Positions 35,373 through 43,768 of a stretch of DNA of 64,000 nucleotides are shown piece after piece. A program made the position numbers and the translations under genes. The notes beneath the pieces are model-generated. The model worked only from the letters and a program-made list of their open reading frames with translations, had not been told where the DNA came from and searched no databases. This DNA comes from Psychrobacter sp. AH5 (GTDB lineage Bacteria > Pseudomonadota > Gammaproteobacteria > Pseudomonadales > Moraxellaceae): the NCBI RefSeq assembly GCF_040371085.1, contig NZ_JAMBMT010000001.1:1488001-1552000 (forward strand), written 5' to 3'. How positions within the stretch are numbered: position 1 is the stretch's first letter; the number at the start of each line of letters is the position of its first letter.

Positions 35373-37490
35373 CTAATTAATCAGCTTAGGGTTGATACAT
35401 ACTAAACGCCTGCGCCCCTCACTCTCTAACCTGATATGCCCCATACTCTCTAAGTCGTCGAGCAAGCCATTAAGTTTCTTACCTCTTAGGGTATTGGGTG
35501 CGTTCTGTGACACAAACGACTTATTCAAGATAGGCGGATTTTTAGCCCTTGCTTTATCCACTAGCCAGCTGCTTAACTTCTCACTGTCGTTCTGCTCACC
35601 TGTTGGAGTTGCATCAAGGTAGCGCAAGCGTTCGGCTGTTGAGTATTCCACAAGCATAAACGCCCGTTTAATATCATCAGTAGTGATTGTATGACGTCTA
35701 TCGAAGAACGCCATCAATGACGCTATACGGCTGGCATTCTCCGCCATGCGTGAGGCATACGCTTTTAGATACTCTAAAGGCTGCCCGTGTGCCTGTCTGT
35801 CTTCTATTGCCTGTTTAAAGTCACTGAAAACTTGCCTAGTCTGTTTGTCTGCCCATTGCATTTTAATGCGCTGTGGTGCGCCTGTGCTGTCATTGGGTAG
35901 ATTGGCTGGCAATGGATCAAGTAAGCTCTGACAACGTGCCCAGTAGTTTATTAAGTAGTCATTATCATACGGGCTGTCATTATTGCGCTGCTCATCGTTC
36001 CATACTCTTTGGCCGCGCAAGTCCTCAGGGCAGGCAATCAAAGCACGGGCTAAAAACCCTTGTCCATTCATAACGGGATCGGCTAGTGCTGGCTCTAAGA
36101 TAACTCGCTGCCCTTGTAGTAATAGCGTCATACGCACGTTATAAGCGTCTGTGTGCGGTGTTGCATAGGCAGACTTTTGCGAGCGTAAACGGGACACTTC
36201 ACCATCACTGTATAGCGTTGTTAATGATGATAAGGCATTGCCTGCAGTATCGCCTTTCATGGTATGACCGTTAAAGAATTGGGCGGCTTCGTCTGTCGTC
36301 CATGACGCATTACTGATACTGCCATCAATAAACTTATCGAGTATCGGCTCAATGGTCGCTTCTTTGAACATGGTCTTAGGATTTTGGGGCTTTGGGTTGG
36401 ACTCTAAGAAGTCGGCTAGCTCTTTACCTTTAAGACTTACCCTGTCATTCTCCCATGATGACAAGGCAATAAGATAATCAGCATATAGCTGCTTCTCATA
36501 CTCACGTATTTTGAAGTGAGTTAAGCCCATAGCTTGTGACTTACCGCTACCGCTTTCGCCCTCTGTGATTAATATTAGGCTGGTTGGCATGTGTCCGTGT
36601 CCCATCGGTGCATCAATGAACCGTTGCCCCATGTGTGCCAGTGCCCCTAAAACGCATTGACCTGCAATAGCTGTAGGTGCTTGCGTGTAATGTGCTACTG
36701 CCTTAACAACGTGCTGTAGCAAGCCTGTGAACGCATCTATGGGGTATGGCGTGGGCTTGTTTGGGCTATTGGCTAATGGTTCAGGTTCGCCCCATATCTC
36801 AGCTTGTAAATCGAGTATGGCTGTATCATCAAGGGTTAATATGTCGCTATAGCTTAGATTGCCATACTCTAAATGTTCTAAGACGTTTCTATCACTGGTA
36901 ACAATGGCTTTTACGTTCTCACCTTTGAACGGCTTACAAACTTTGTCTTTCTGATCTAGGGTAGTAAAGATAGTCACGGGATAAACTTCGGCAAAATGCT
37001 TTACCATGCCATTGAATAGCAGACTATCAACGCTTGCCAGTACCGTAACATTGTCATTTATTAAGCATTGAGCAAGCATTACAGCGTCATCTAAGTTATC
37101 AACGGCTATCAGCTCACAGGTGCTATCTAACGTCCCAATGATTAAGGCAGACGGCTGCATACGGTCAATGATTAACGGCTTTTGACTGCCATTAGGTGTG
37201 ACGCTGGCAAGGGTTACGGGCTGATCTTGGTTACTGCTCAATACTAGCCCTATCGTGCCAGCTGTAGGCGATATCGTTCCTGTATCAAAGCCTGTAGTTA
37301 TGGTAATATTGTCATCAATGCTCAATAACTTATCTTGTATGCCTAACTGCTCACATAGGTTATATAAATTTAATAGTGTATTGTCATCTGCCAGACCTTG
37401 CCGTGTGGCTGCATTAAACCTACTTATCATTTCAAAGCCTGTGCTGAATGCACGGGCTTTTTCATGGGTATTTTTTGGTGTGGTGGTCAT
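35373..37490 (-). CDS. DUF3987 (YfjI-like) primase/helicase protein
   Basis: The 705-residue protein has an N-terminal part that looks like a degenerate TOPRIM fold (LIAVDNLDDAVMLAQCL, then VTVLASVDSLLF). The C-terminal DUF3987 ATPase has Walker A GESGSGKSQA (about 311-320), WTTDEAAQF as Walker B and RMTLLLQGQR. Such proteins replicate satellites and integrated elements, like P4 alpha-type primase-helicases. The start overlaps the stop of the 60-residue ORF by four bases (ATGA), so translation is coupled. The iteron cluster next to its 3' end is the likely target. Confidence 0.85.
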   Translation of the reverse strand: MTTTPKNTHEKARAFSTGFEMISRFNAATRQGLADDNTLLNLYNLCEQLGIQDKLLSIDDNITITTGFDTGTISPTAGTIGLVLSSNQDQPVTLASVTPNGSQKPLIIDRMQPSALIIGTLDSTCELIAVDNLDDAVMLAQCLINDNVTVLASVDSLLFNGMVKHFAEVYPVTIFTTLDQKDKVCKPFKGENVKAIVTSDRNVLEHLEYGNLSYSDILTLDDTAILDLQAEIWGEPEPLANSPNKPTPYPIDAFTGLLQHVVKAVAHYTQAPTAIAGQCVLGALAHMGQRFIDAPMGHGHMPTSLILITEGESGSGKSQAMGLTHFKIREYEKQLYADYLIALSSWENDRVSLKGKELADFLESNPKPQNPKTMFKEATIEPILDKFIDGSISNASWTTDEAAQFFNGHTMKGDTAGNALSSLTTLYSDGEVSRLRSQKSAYATPHTDAYNVRMTLLLQGQRVILEPALADPVMNGQGFLARALIACPEDLRGQRVWNDEQRNNDSPYDNDYLINYWARCQSLLDPLPANLPNDSTGAPQRIKMQWADKQTRQVFSDFKQAIEDRQAHGQPLEYLKAYASRMAENASRIASLMAFFDRRHTITTDDIKRAFMLVEYSTAERLRYLDATPTGEQNDSEKLSSWLVDKARAKNPPILNKSFVSQNAPNTLRGKKLNGLLDDLESMGHIRLESEGRRRLVCINPKLIN

Positions 37491-37669
37491 TCAGCCCCCC
37501 TTACCTGCGATTGGTTAGGCTGGCGCATGGCTCTATACTTGTTAAATTTGCGCTGTTTACTTTGAACCATAGACAAGCCGTCATCATGTACACCGTTAAT
37601 GGCTTGATTGGCTAATGTTCTATTGGTAGTGGCTTGAGTGTTTGAGGTCGTGCTGATTGAGTTAGCCAT
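37487..37669 (-). CDS. Small hypothetical protein of the replication operon
   Basis: The 60-residue ORF is Asn/Thr/Gln-rich (MANSISTTSNTQATTNRTLA start) with a basic C-terminal half. It overlaps both neighbours (8 bases upstream and 4 downstream), which argues that it is translated. No family is recognised. Confidence 0.6.
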   Translation of the reverse strand: MANSISTTSNTQATTNRTLANQAINGVHDDGLSMVQSKQRKFNKYRAMRQPNQSQVRGAE

Positions 37670-38192
37670 GATAGCTACCTCCTAGTGATTTATGAGTTAA
37701 TGTCACACTATACGGTAAAGATATAGGGTGACGGGTCTTACTCTCGGCATCACTAGAAGCCGCCCCGCATATTCGCCTTGCGGCTATTGTATTTTGCAGC
37801 GTCAACCCGTCATAGTCGGTTAGCAAATGATTTGCTATAGATATGGGGGAGTGCCCCCTTGTGGCGCGTAAATGCGCTTTTAGGGCGGTACTTGATGGCA
37901 CAGTAACAGCTTGAGAGGCTGCACTACTATCAGGCACAAAAAAAGCCAATAAATAACGGCTGGCTTGTCCGCTAGTGATTTTTGAGAGGTCTATATAGTA
38001 ACCGCTGCTATTATCACTTGCAATCGGTTTTGCATGGACTGGCTGGCATGTGACCAATGATAGTAGTAAGCCAATACCTACCACCCATGCTATAAAAACA
38101 GTAAGGCTAAGTAGTAAGCTGCGTTTGTAGAGCTGGCTGTCGCTGTGCTTCCCGTGGTCGGCTTTTAGATTGGTTTTTTTATCTATGCTCAT
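37662..38192 (-). CDS. Hypothetical single-pass membrane protein
   Basis: The 176-residue protein has a basic N-terminus (about 28 residues), one hydrophobic segment (LLLSLTVFIAWVVGIGLLLS) and a Ser/Ala/Thr-rich C-terminal part. A Cys (VTCQPVHA) follows the segment, so it could be a signal-anchor or an uncleaved signal. It overlaps the KilA-N gene by 14 bases. No family is recognised. Confidence 0.55.
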   Translation of the reverse strand: MSIDKKTNLKADHGKHSDSQLYKRSLLLSLTVFIAWVVGIGLLLSLVTCQPVHAKPIASDNSSGYYIDLSKITSGQASRYLLAFFVPDSSAASQAVTVPSSTALKAHLRATRGHSPISIANHLLTDYDGLTLQNTIAARRICGAASSDAESKTRHPISLPYSVTLTHKSLGGSYHG

Positions 38193-38715
38193 TTCTTACT
38201 TCCTCCACGTTAAAAAGGCTGGGATGTATCTGCTTTAGAGTGCTATTAATATCTTGCTGTATTTGTGGCTTGATCTGCTTACCACCAACGCAAAGGAAGC
38301 GACCTGCGCTAGTGAGTGCAGTATCAACCACCTGTAAATCATGGCATAAGTTATTGAGTCGCTGGCTAAGCTGGTTTTGCTGATCGGCGATTGAGTGAAA
38401 GGCACGTATAACCAGTAGGTGAAAGCGTGGGCTAACCCACATTGCGTAGCTATAAACAAGCTCATAGCATACAAATGTACCTTGTGGTGCTCCGTCTAAC
38501 TGTATGCCCTCTACAACCCTTATTGGCTCTAAGCTCCTCATTTCTGAGGATCTAAAATTTTCAGTCTTTATTTCAGTTATTAATTCTTGAGTTTGTTTTC
38601 TACGAATAAAGTTACTTGGTTGATGTCGTTTAAGTCCGCCACTGGCTCTGTGTAGGTCATTGAGTGAGTAAAGCCCGTCTTGCATATCTATGTTGCTGTT
38701 TGAGATAGTAAGCAT
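38179..38715 (-). CDS. KilA-N domain protein
   Basis: The KilA-N domain fills most of the 178-residue product: DGLYSLNDLHRASGGLKRHQ, PSNFIRRKQTQELI, then GTFVCYELVYSYAMWVSPRFHLLVIRAF. KilA-N proteins bind DNA and often act as phage anti-repressors or regulators. I took the ATG at 38715 because a GAGGGGG ribosome site precedes it; an ORF start at 38760 would overlap the upstream gene by 43 bases. Confidence 0.85.
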   Translation of the reverse strand: MLTISNSNIDMQDGLYSLNDLHRASGGLKRHQPSNFIRRKQTQELITEIKTENFRSSEMRSLEPIRVVEGIQLDGAPQGTFVCYELVYSYAMWVSPRFHLLVIRAFHSIADQQNQLSQRLNNLCHDLQVVDTALTSAGRFLCVGGKQIKPQIQQDINSTLKQIHPSLFNVEEVRNEHR

Positions 38716-38717
38716 GA

Positions 38718-38960
38718 TTACACCCCCTCTACGGTTTGCGGTGTCTGCTGATCTATCCAATACTGTTTAAACGTCTTACCGTTGCGTTTGATGGTCTTAT
38801 CTTGGATAACCACGCCTTGCGCTCTTAGCTCGCTGATCCGCTGTAAAAAGCACGTTATTTGCCATAGATCAAAGGCTTCATAAGTAGATATGCTGTGACC
38901 TGCCAGCATGTGATTATGAATAATCTGCTTATAGCTCTTTTTTGGTTGCCGTGTGCTCAT
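38718..38960 (-). CDS. Small phage-type helix-turn-helix protein
   Basis: The 80-residue protein (YKQIIHNHMLAGHSISTYEA, LWQITCFLQRISELRAQGVVI) resembles the HTH_39 wing-helix family of phage and satellite proteins. It is likely a DNA-binding regulator. The next gene starts two bases beyond its stop, so it is part of the same operon. Confidence 0.72.
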   Translation of the reverse strand: MSTRQPKKSYKQIIHNHMLAGHSISTYEAFDLWQITCFLQRISELRAQGVVIQDKTIKRNGKTFKQYWIDQQTPQTVEGV

Positions 38961-38963
38961 GAT

Positions 38964-39254
38964 CTACACCTCGCTAGTGGTTGAGGTGTGAGAGTTCAGC
39001 CATTCGTGAACGTCCGCATAGCTCCATGCGGTCATCGTTGGTGATAGCTTTTTGCCAGCTGGGAAACGTCCATCTTTCGACCATTCAAACAAGGTAGTTT
39101 TGCTAAAGGGTAGGAACGGCAAAATGTCCTTTGCTCTGCCCATGCCTGTAGTAGGCAGTTGCATAGATAGACTGTTTACAGTGGTTGATTCGGTATCGTG
39201 AGAGGTGTTATCAGTAGAGGGAATTACTGGGGTGTTTTGAGTGGGGTGTGTCAT
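38964..39254 (-). CDS. AlpA-like DNA-binding regulator / excisionase
   Basis: The C-terminal half shows the AlpA/MerR-type winged HTH pattern: GRAKDILPFLPFSKTTLFEWSKDGRFPAGKKLSPTMTAWSYADVHEWL. In P4-like elements AlpA proteins activate excision and integrase expression. I chose ATG 39254 (GGAG ten bases upstream) over 39284. The gene heads the minus-strand operon that runs to DUF3987. Confidence 0.8.
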   Translation of the reverse strand: MTHPTQNTPVIPSTDNTSHDTESTTVNSLSMQLPTTGMGRAKDILPFLPFSKTTLFEWSKDGRFPAGKKLSPTMTAWSYADVHEWLNSHTSTTSEV

Positions 39255-39351
39255 CTTAACTGCTCCATATCGTATGATTTGCACCGCTGCGATGTGCTGC
39301 GATATGGATAGAATAGAGAGTGGGTACGGCTATCAGGCAAGGACTTTTGAT

Positions 39352-39431
39352 ATGATGTAATAGCAATATCATTGATATTAGGGCATTAAAAAACCCTTGA
39401 TACACAAGGGCTCAATGATGTTATAGCAATA
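39352..39431. repeat. Near-identical 17-bp direct repeats around a terminator
   Basis: ATGATGTAATAGCAATA (39352-39368) recurs as ATGATGTTATAGCAATA (39415-39431), one mismatch, 63 bases apart. The hairpin at 39388-39411 lies between them. It could be a regulator site for the AlpA-like operon. Confidence 0.5.
39388..39411 (-). terminator. Terminator after the coiled-coil gene
   Basis: The minus strand reads CCCTTG-loop-CAAGGG followed by six T, about 35 bases past the stop at 39446. Confidence 0.75.
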
Positions 39432-39445
39432 GATCGAAAATTTAA

Positions 39446-40756
39446 CTACCTTTTGTATTTCCCTCCACTCCTTGCACTGGTATGACGGCAAACTTTATCA
39501 ATATTTAGTGCTAAAGCATCTGATACATCATCAAATTTATCTGTTATCCAGTCAGTGATGGTGCTTTGTTTAGGTGCTGGGTCATTAGGATCATAATCAA
39601 TCCAAAACTCTGCAATAACTTCATTCATTATGCTTATGGCTGGGGTAACGTATAGGATTGTATTATTTTCAATAATAGCTGGCTTGTCTGTTAATTCTAC
39701 TTTATTAAGCTGCTCAATAAGTTTCGCTTTTTCAATATCTGCCTGTTTAATCTTTTCTTGGAGCGCTTTTATCTCGTTTCTGTGTTGCTTGTAAGTGTTT
39801 CTAGCAGTACTCAACCTAGAATTAAGATTGTCATTCTCAGCTTGTAACTTTTCTAGCTTTGCAAGTAATTCACTATCATGTTGTACAGAGGAATCATTTT
39901 GGTTTTCATTACTATTGGTAAGTGAAGCTATATAACTATTTATTTCTCGCTTTGAAAACCTAATCTCGTCCGCTTCAATACACTTTAGTTCTACTTTTTC
40001 AGTATCATGAAATCCTTGAGGTTTCTTTTCTAATAAAAATACGCCATTGTCATTATCTACATATTCCGCTGTGTGTTTCTCGAGAATTCTATAAATTCTG
40101 ATTTCATTACCAGTTTCACAAGATGGTATAGTTATATAATCGTCCGAACTGCAAACTTCTTCTGCCAGTAGTCTATACGTGAAATAGCCTGTTATAACTT
40201 CTACATAAAAATTCTTTGTGTTTTCAAATGAGAAACTACCAACATAACCACTAAAGTAAAAGCACGGCGTCAGAAGTTTCTTCCTCGCCAAATCTCTTAA
40301 TTTCCTTAAATCATAACTTGAAGTATTAAAACCTTTCTTAGAGTTAAGAAAATCTAATGTTTCACTTAACGTTAGGTAATCATCCTCGCGATTTCTTTTA
40401 TGATGATTAATATCATAGGTACGCTCATAAACATCATTAATCACATTGTTTGTGACTTGGTTTTTTCCAAAAATGCCATGCTTATTAATTGGTTCAAACA
40501 TCATCGCATCTTTTAGGGCAAAGTAAGTAGTTTCTGTCTCATAACCCAAACCTACTAAGGGCTTTCTATATGAATGAAAATTATATCTTTCGTCCATATA
40601 AAATATGGTGAGACGTTCATCAATATTATTAGTATCAAGATAATCCAATACTTGAGATGGTGTACTATTTGTCGCATTTGCCATTAGATTTATTACATCT
40701 GCTACTAGAATAAAATCATTTTTCCGTGCTTCTAGCTCATCAATTAAAGAACTCAC
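39446..40756 (-). CDS. Hypothetical coiled-coil protein next to the integrase
   Basis: The 436-residue product has a mixed N-terminal region (about 1-280) without recognised motifs. A coiled coil follows (about 295-365, DSELLAKLEKLQAENDNLNS and following), then a C-terminal block (ISIMNEVIAEFWIDYDPNDP, then ITDWITDKF) of a type common on proteobacterial integrative elements. I placed the start at GTG 40756 because AGGGG lies seven bases before it; a TTG at 40783 is the longest option. Function unknown; its place between integrase and operator repeats suggests an accessory or immunity role. Confidence 0.65.
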   Translation of the reverse strand: MSSLIDELEARKNDFILVADVINLMANATNSTPSQVLDYLDTNNIDERLTIFYMDERYNFHSYRKPLVGLGYETETTYFALKDAMMFEPINKHGIFGKNQVTNNVINDVYERTYDINHHKRNREDDYLTLSETLDFLNSKKGFNTSSYDLRKLRDLARKKLLTPCFYFSGYVGSFSFENTKNFYVEVITGYFTYRLLAEEVCSSDDYITIPSCETGNEIRIYRILEKHTAEYVDNDNGVFLLEKKPQGFHDTEKVELKCIEADEIRFSKREINSYIASLTNSNENQNDSSVQHDSELLAKLEKLQAENDNLNSRLSTARNTYKQHRNEIKALQEKIKQADIEKAKLIEQLNKVELTDKPAIIENNTILYVTPAISIMNEVIAEFWIDYDPNDPAPKQSTITDWITDKFDDVSDALALNIDKVCRHTSARSGGKYKR

Positions 40757-40875
40757 ATTCACACCCCTACACCCTTTAATCAAAGTAGGTGCAAGGCAGT
40801 GACAGCATAAGGGTGTGTAAATAGCTGTCGTTCGGGTAATTAGTCCTAGCCTTGCATAGTCGTTATAGCATGACG

Positions 40876-42117
40876 TTAGCCATGCTTTTGTGTCTGTTGT
40901 TTGAAGTCTGCACGGATCACGTTGTCCAGCTTGCCAGCATAGGCATCATCAACGAAACTTGCCCATTCGTTCATCATATTAATTCTGTATTGCAAGTGCT
41001 GCGCCCCGTTATAAGCTGCGCTGATCTTATTTTCCCTATCATGAGCCAGCTGTAGCTCTATCGCTTCGTGCATGTATTCCTGCTCATGCAATGTGGTACT
41101 AGCAAGCCCTCTAAAGCCGTGCCCTGTCATCTTGCCTTTATATTGCATGTTCCATAGGGCATTAATAAATGCGCTTTGACTGTACGGCTTACGGGTTGAG
41201 GTATTAAAAAAAACGTATTTATCGGAAAAACCTAGCTCTCTTATTTGCTTTAGTATTGCTATTGCTTGCGGTGCTAGTGGCACGATATGCAAGCGCCCAG
41301 CTTTCATCTTTATAGCTGGTATAGTCCATAAGCCACGTTTAAAGTCCACATCTTGCCATTCCATGTACCTAATTTCATTGGTACGCACAAACGTATAGCA
41401 CATAAACCATAAGCCTAGCTTCACTAATAGGTCACCACCATAAGCATCAATGTCTTTTAATAGTTTAGGTAATTGTTGGCTAGTGATTCGACTATGATTG
41501 ACTGTTTTATGTGGTTTGATTGCTTCGGCTAAATCGGTGGCTGGGTTATGCGTGGCTAGTCCATTGCGTATAGCGTGCTTGAATATCTGCCCTATCTCTC
41601 TAATGGTACGCCTTGCCATTTCACTAGCGCCGCGGCTCTCTACTGCTTTACCAATAGCCAATATGTCAGGCGCGGTTATGTCGTTTATATTTTTATGACC
41701 AATGGAGGGCTTTACATCGCGCATATAGGCGGAATAGTTACGGCTAAAGGTGTTTTGTGCTAGGTAGGTTTTGCGCTCGCTATACCATGATTGAGCTATG
41801 TTATCGAAAATATTAGAACCATCTTGGCTGGCTTGCTGCTCTTTTTTATGGTCTTTAGGGTTCACACCCTCAGCTATTAAGCGTTTGATCTCAATATTGC
41901 GCTGCCTTGCGCTTTGTAGGCTCATAACTGGATAAGTACCAATAGTGAGGGTTTGTTGCTTACCTTGCCAGCGGTAGGCGCTGATCCATGACTTGACGCC
42001 CGTATATCTAACCCATAGTTGCAGCCCGTTACCGTCACTATGCTTGTCAGGTCGTTTGCTCTCGATAGCTTTATCGCTTGGCTGCAGCTTATTAATGACC
42101 GTATGAGTTAAGGGCAT
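40876..42117 (-). CDS. Tyrosine-type site-specific integrase (P4-like)
   Basis: The 413-residue protein has the DUF4102 arm-binding N-terminus (VINKLQPSDKA, GNGLQLWVRYTG), a SAM-like core-binding domain (about 100-200) and the catalytic domain. The latter has RTNEIRYMEW (first Arg), HGFRGLASTTL (His and second Arg), LAHD (His) and the nucleophile in SAAYNGAQ (about residue 369). All catalytic residues are present. The gene points away from ssrA, starting 162 bases from the tmRNA 3' end that served as the attachment site. Confidence 0.96.
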   Translation of the reverse strand: MPLTHTVINKLQPSDKAIESKRPDKHSDGNGLQLWVRYTGVKSWISAYRWQGKQQTLTIGTYPVMSLQSARQRNIEIKRLIAEGVNPKDHKKEQQASQDGSNIFDNIAQSWYSERKTYLAQNTFSRNYSAYMRDVKPSIGHKNINDITAPDILAIGKAVESRGASEMARRTIREIGQIFKHAIRNGLATHNPATDLAEAIKPHKTVNHSRITSQQLPKLLKDIDAYGGDLLVKLGLWFMCYTFVRTNEIRYMEWQDVDFKRGLWTIPAIKMKAGRLHIVPLAPQAIAILKQIRELGFSDKYVFFNTSTRKPYSQSAFINALWNMQYKGKMTGHGFRGLASTTLHEQEYMHEAIELQLAHDRENKISAAYNGAQHLQYRINMMNEWASFVDDAYAGKLDNVIRADFKQQTQKHG

Positions 42118-42130
42118 TTGACTATCCTTT

Positions 42131-42182
42131 GTTGGTATTGAAAAGGTGTATAAACTCTAATACCAACAATAATACCAACATT
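42131..42182. repeat. Integrase arm-type repeats, right end
   Basis: AATACCAACAAT (42159-42170) and AATACCAACATT (42171-42182) are tandem; an inverted GTTGGTAT is at 42131-42138. The same words occur at the left end of the island. Confidence 0.62.
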
Positions 42183-42238
42183 CTATATAGGACGCCATAC
42201 CCCTATAAGGTAGTGAAAACCTGAAAAACGCCCAAAAT

Positions 42239-42271
42239 AAAGGGCTGACGGTCTATGACGGTCAGCCCTTT
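42239..42271. terminator. Island-supplied terminator downstream of ssrA
   Basis: A perfect 11-bp stem (AAAGGGCTGAC with its complement) with an 11-base loop lies 8-40 bases past the tmRNA 3' end, inside the island. It replaces the native terminator now at the far boundary and can act in both directions. Confidence 0.8.
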
Positions 42272-42278
42272 ATCAATG

Positions 42279-42295
42279 TTTGGTGGAGATGGCGG
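42279..42295. repeat. Attachment site, ssrA-proximal copy
   Basis: TTTGGTGGAGATGGCGG overlaps the tmRNA acceptor end and matches 27005-27021 exactly. Confidence 0.88.
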
Positions 42296-42639
42296 GAGTT
42301 GAACCCGCGTCCGCCGGCATTACGCTCATGACTCTACATGTTTAGATTCTGTCTTTGGATTTAATCCGCACCGATCCGACAGGCAGGATGGATTGGACGA
42401 TTCTCTACTTTTGAACCCAAGCGATTGAGACAATCCCTTGTGGCGAACCTATATTCGGACGCTTCAACTGGGCTGGTCAACTATAGGTAATCGGCAGCGC
42501 AGTAAGCAGGGTTTAAGCTGCTAGAGCGTAAGTTTCGTCGTTTGCGACTATAACAATATATGTTTGATTTACGAGAGGACATACACTCTCGACATGCATC
42601 ATTGAGTTTCATCACCAGCGTCGAAGCCAGAACATCCCC
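42281..42639 (-). ncRNA. ssrA: Transfer-messenger RNA
   Basis: The 359-base RNA begins GGGGATGTTCTGGCTTCGAC and ends in the tRNA-like ...CATCTCCACCA, with the T-arm GGGTTCAACTCCCGCC. The reading frame at 42513-42545 encodes ANDETYALAA followed by TAA, the classic proteolysis tag. With SmpB it frees stalled ribosomes. The 3' end is the integration site of the island, which preserves the full RNA. Confidence 0.97.
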
Positions 42640-42652
42640 AATAAGATCGAGT

Positions 42653-42681
42653 ATTATAAGCGAACTTAAGATTTTTCTCAA
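42653..42681 (-). promoter_or_regulatory. Promoter of ssrA
   Basis: On the minus strand TTGAGA (42676-42681) and TATAAT (42653-42658) are spaced by 17 bases; the -10 ends 13 bases before the predicted RNA 5' end. Confidence 0.8.
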
Positions 42682-42819
42682 CTGCTAATAGACAGCTATT
42701 ACATTACGTTACAGGTTAATAATTACCTTCAAAGCTTATTCATTCACTTAATAACTCTAACTTATATATATGGCTTACCAGCATATTTTCAATAGCTAAT
42801 GATTTATGAATACAGAGCT

Positions 42820-43491
42820 TTAAGCTAATACCTTATTTAACCATTTACCGATATTTTGAATTTGCGGCATACAGACCTGATGCGCCATTGGATACGTATT
42901 GTATTCAACGCTGTAGCCTTTATCGCTTAGTAATTGCTGAGCTTGCTGACCTAAGACAACGGGCACGACCGGATCTTGTACGCCATGCTCAATAAGTATC
43001 GGCAAGCCTTTATTTATATCGCTATACTCAAGATTATCATTAGTAGCTAGATAAGTCGACAAAGTCATAAGACCAGCTAACCGCTGCGGGTAGCCCAGCG
43101 CCACATGATAGGCCACTGCCCCGCCTTGTGAGAAACCGGCGATAACGATATGCTCAGGTTTGACACCTCGCTCAATCTCACGCTGAATCAAATCGCGAAT
43201 TTGCTGCGCTGAGCGCTCGATTTGAGTGACATCAATTTTGCGCTCAAGGCTCATCTCTAGTATGTCGTACCAAGCCGGCATCACCATGCCGCCATTAATC
43301 GTTACTGGTATTTGCGGCGCATGCGGAAAGATAAAGCGTACCGCCATATTATCATCAAGACCCAATTGCGGCACTACTGGCTCAAAGTCATGCCCACTGG
43401 CTCCTAAACCATGCAGCCAAATCACCGCTCTATCAATCGGCTTATTCGAAGGGTTATGCTCAACCGTGACTACCTCTAGATAACTGCTCAT
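42820..43491 (-). CDS. Carboxylesterase / alpha-beta hydrolase (EstB-like)
   Basis: This 223-residue serine hydrolase has the oxyanion region IWLHGLGASGHDFEPV, the nucleophile elbow GFSQGGAVAYH, the acid in GVQDPVVPV and the His in YPMAHQV. It belongs to the phospholipase/carboxylesterase family (EstB, acyl-protein-thioesterase-like), acting on short-chain esters or thioesters in the cytoplasm. It is monocistronic. Confidence 0.92.
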   Translation of the reverse strand: MSSYLEVVTVEHNPSNKPIDRAVIWLHGLGASGHDFEPVVPQLGLDDNMAVRFIFPHAPQIPVTINGGMVMPAWYDILEMSLERKIDVTQIERSAQQIRDLIQREIERGVKPEHIVIAGFSQGGAVAYHVALGYPQRLAGLMTLSTYLATNDNLEYSDINKGLPILIEHGVQDPVVPVVLGQQAQQLLSDKGYSVEYNTYPMAHQVCMPQIQNIGKWLNKVLA

Positions 43492-43768
43492 ACTTTCTCC
43501 TTAATTGAACTAGAATAAAACAACATTCGCTATAGCATTAAGAGCTATTAGATTAAACTTATTTTAATCCATAAATTCTTCATAATCTTTGCTTGCTTAA
43601 CGCATAATTTTATCAGCTTTCCATGCTAGGATAGCTTTACCAGACTTCTAACAATGACTATGCTTTATGATGTTAGATATTGAGTTTTCAATGCTCAATC
43701 AAAAAACACAGCAAGCAGTCTTCAATAAACTCTCTACTTTTAGCCAATAAAATAATTGGGAAAATCCT

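Larger units (their letters stand above)
27005..42295. mobile_element. Genomic island integrated in ssrA
   Basis: The element is bounded by 17-bp direct repeats of the tmRNA 3' end. It has a tyrosine integrase next to the intact ssrA copy, AATACCAAC arm-type repeats at both ends, an AlpA-like regulator, a DUF3987 replication protein and a candidate origin. Cargo comprises a restriction-modification enzyme with an XRE regulator and a wHTH/HipA-like kinase/DUF3037 cassette. There are no structural or packaging genes, so it resembles a phage satellite or a defence-carrying integrative element rather than a prophage. Confidence 0.88.

Noticed and set aside
27005..42295. Complete prophage
   Set aside because: There are no terminase, portal, capsid, tail or lysis genes; the element looks satellite-like.
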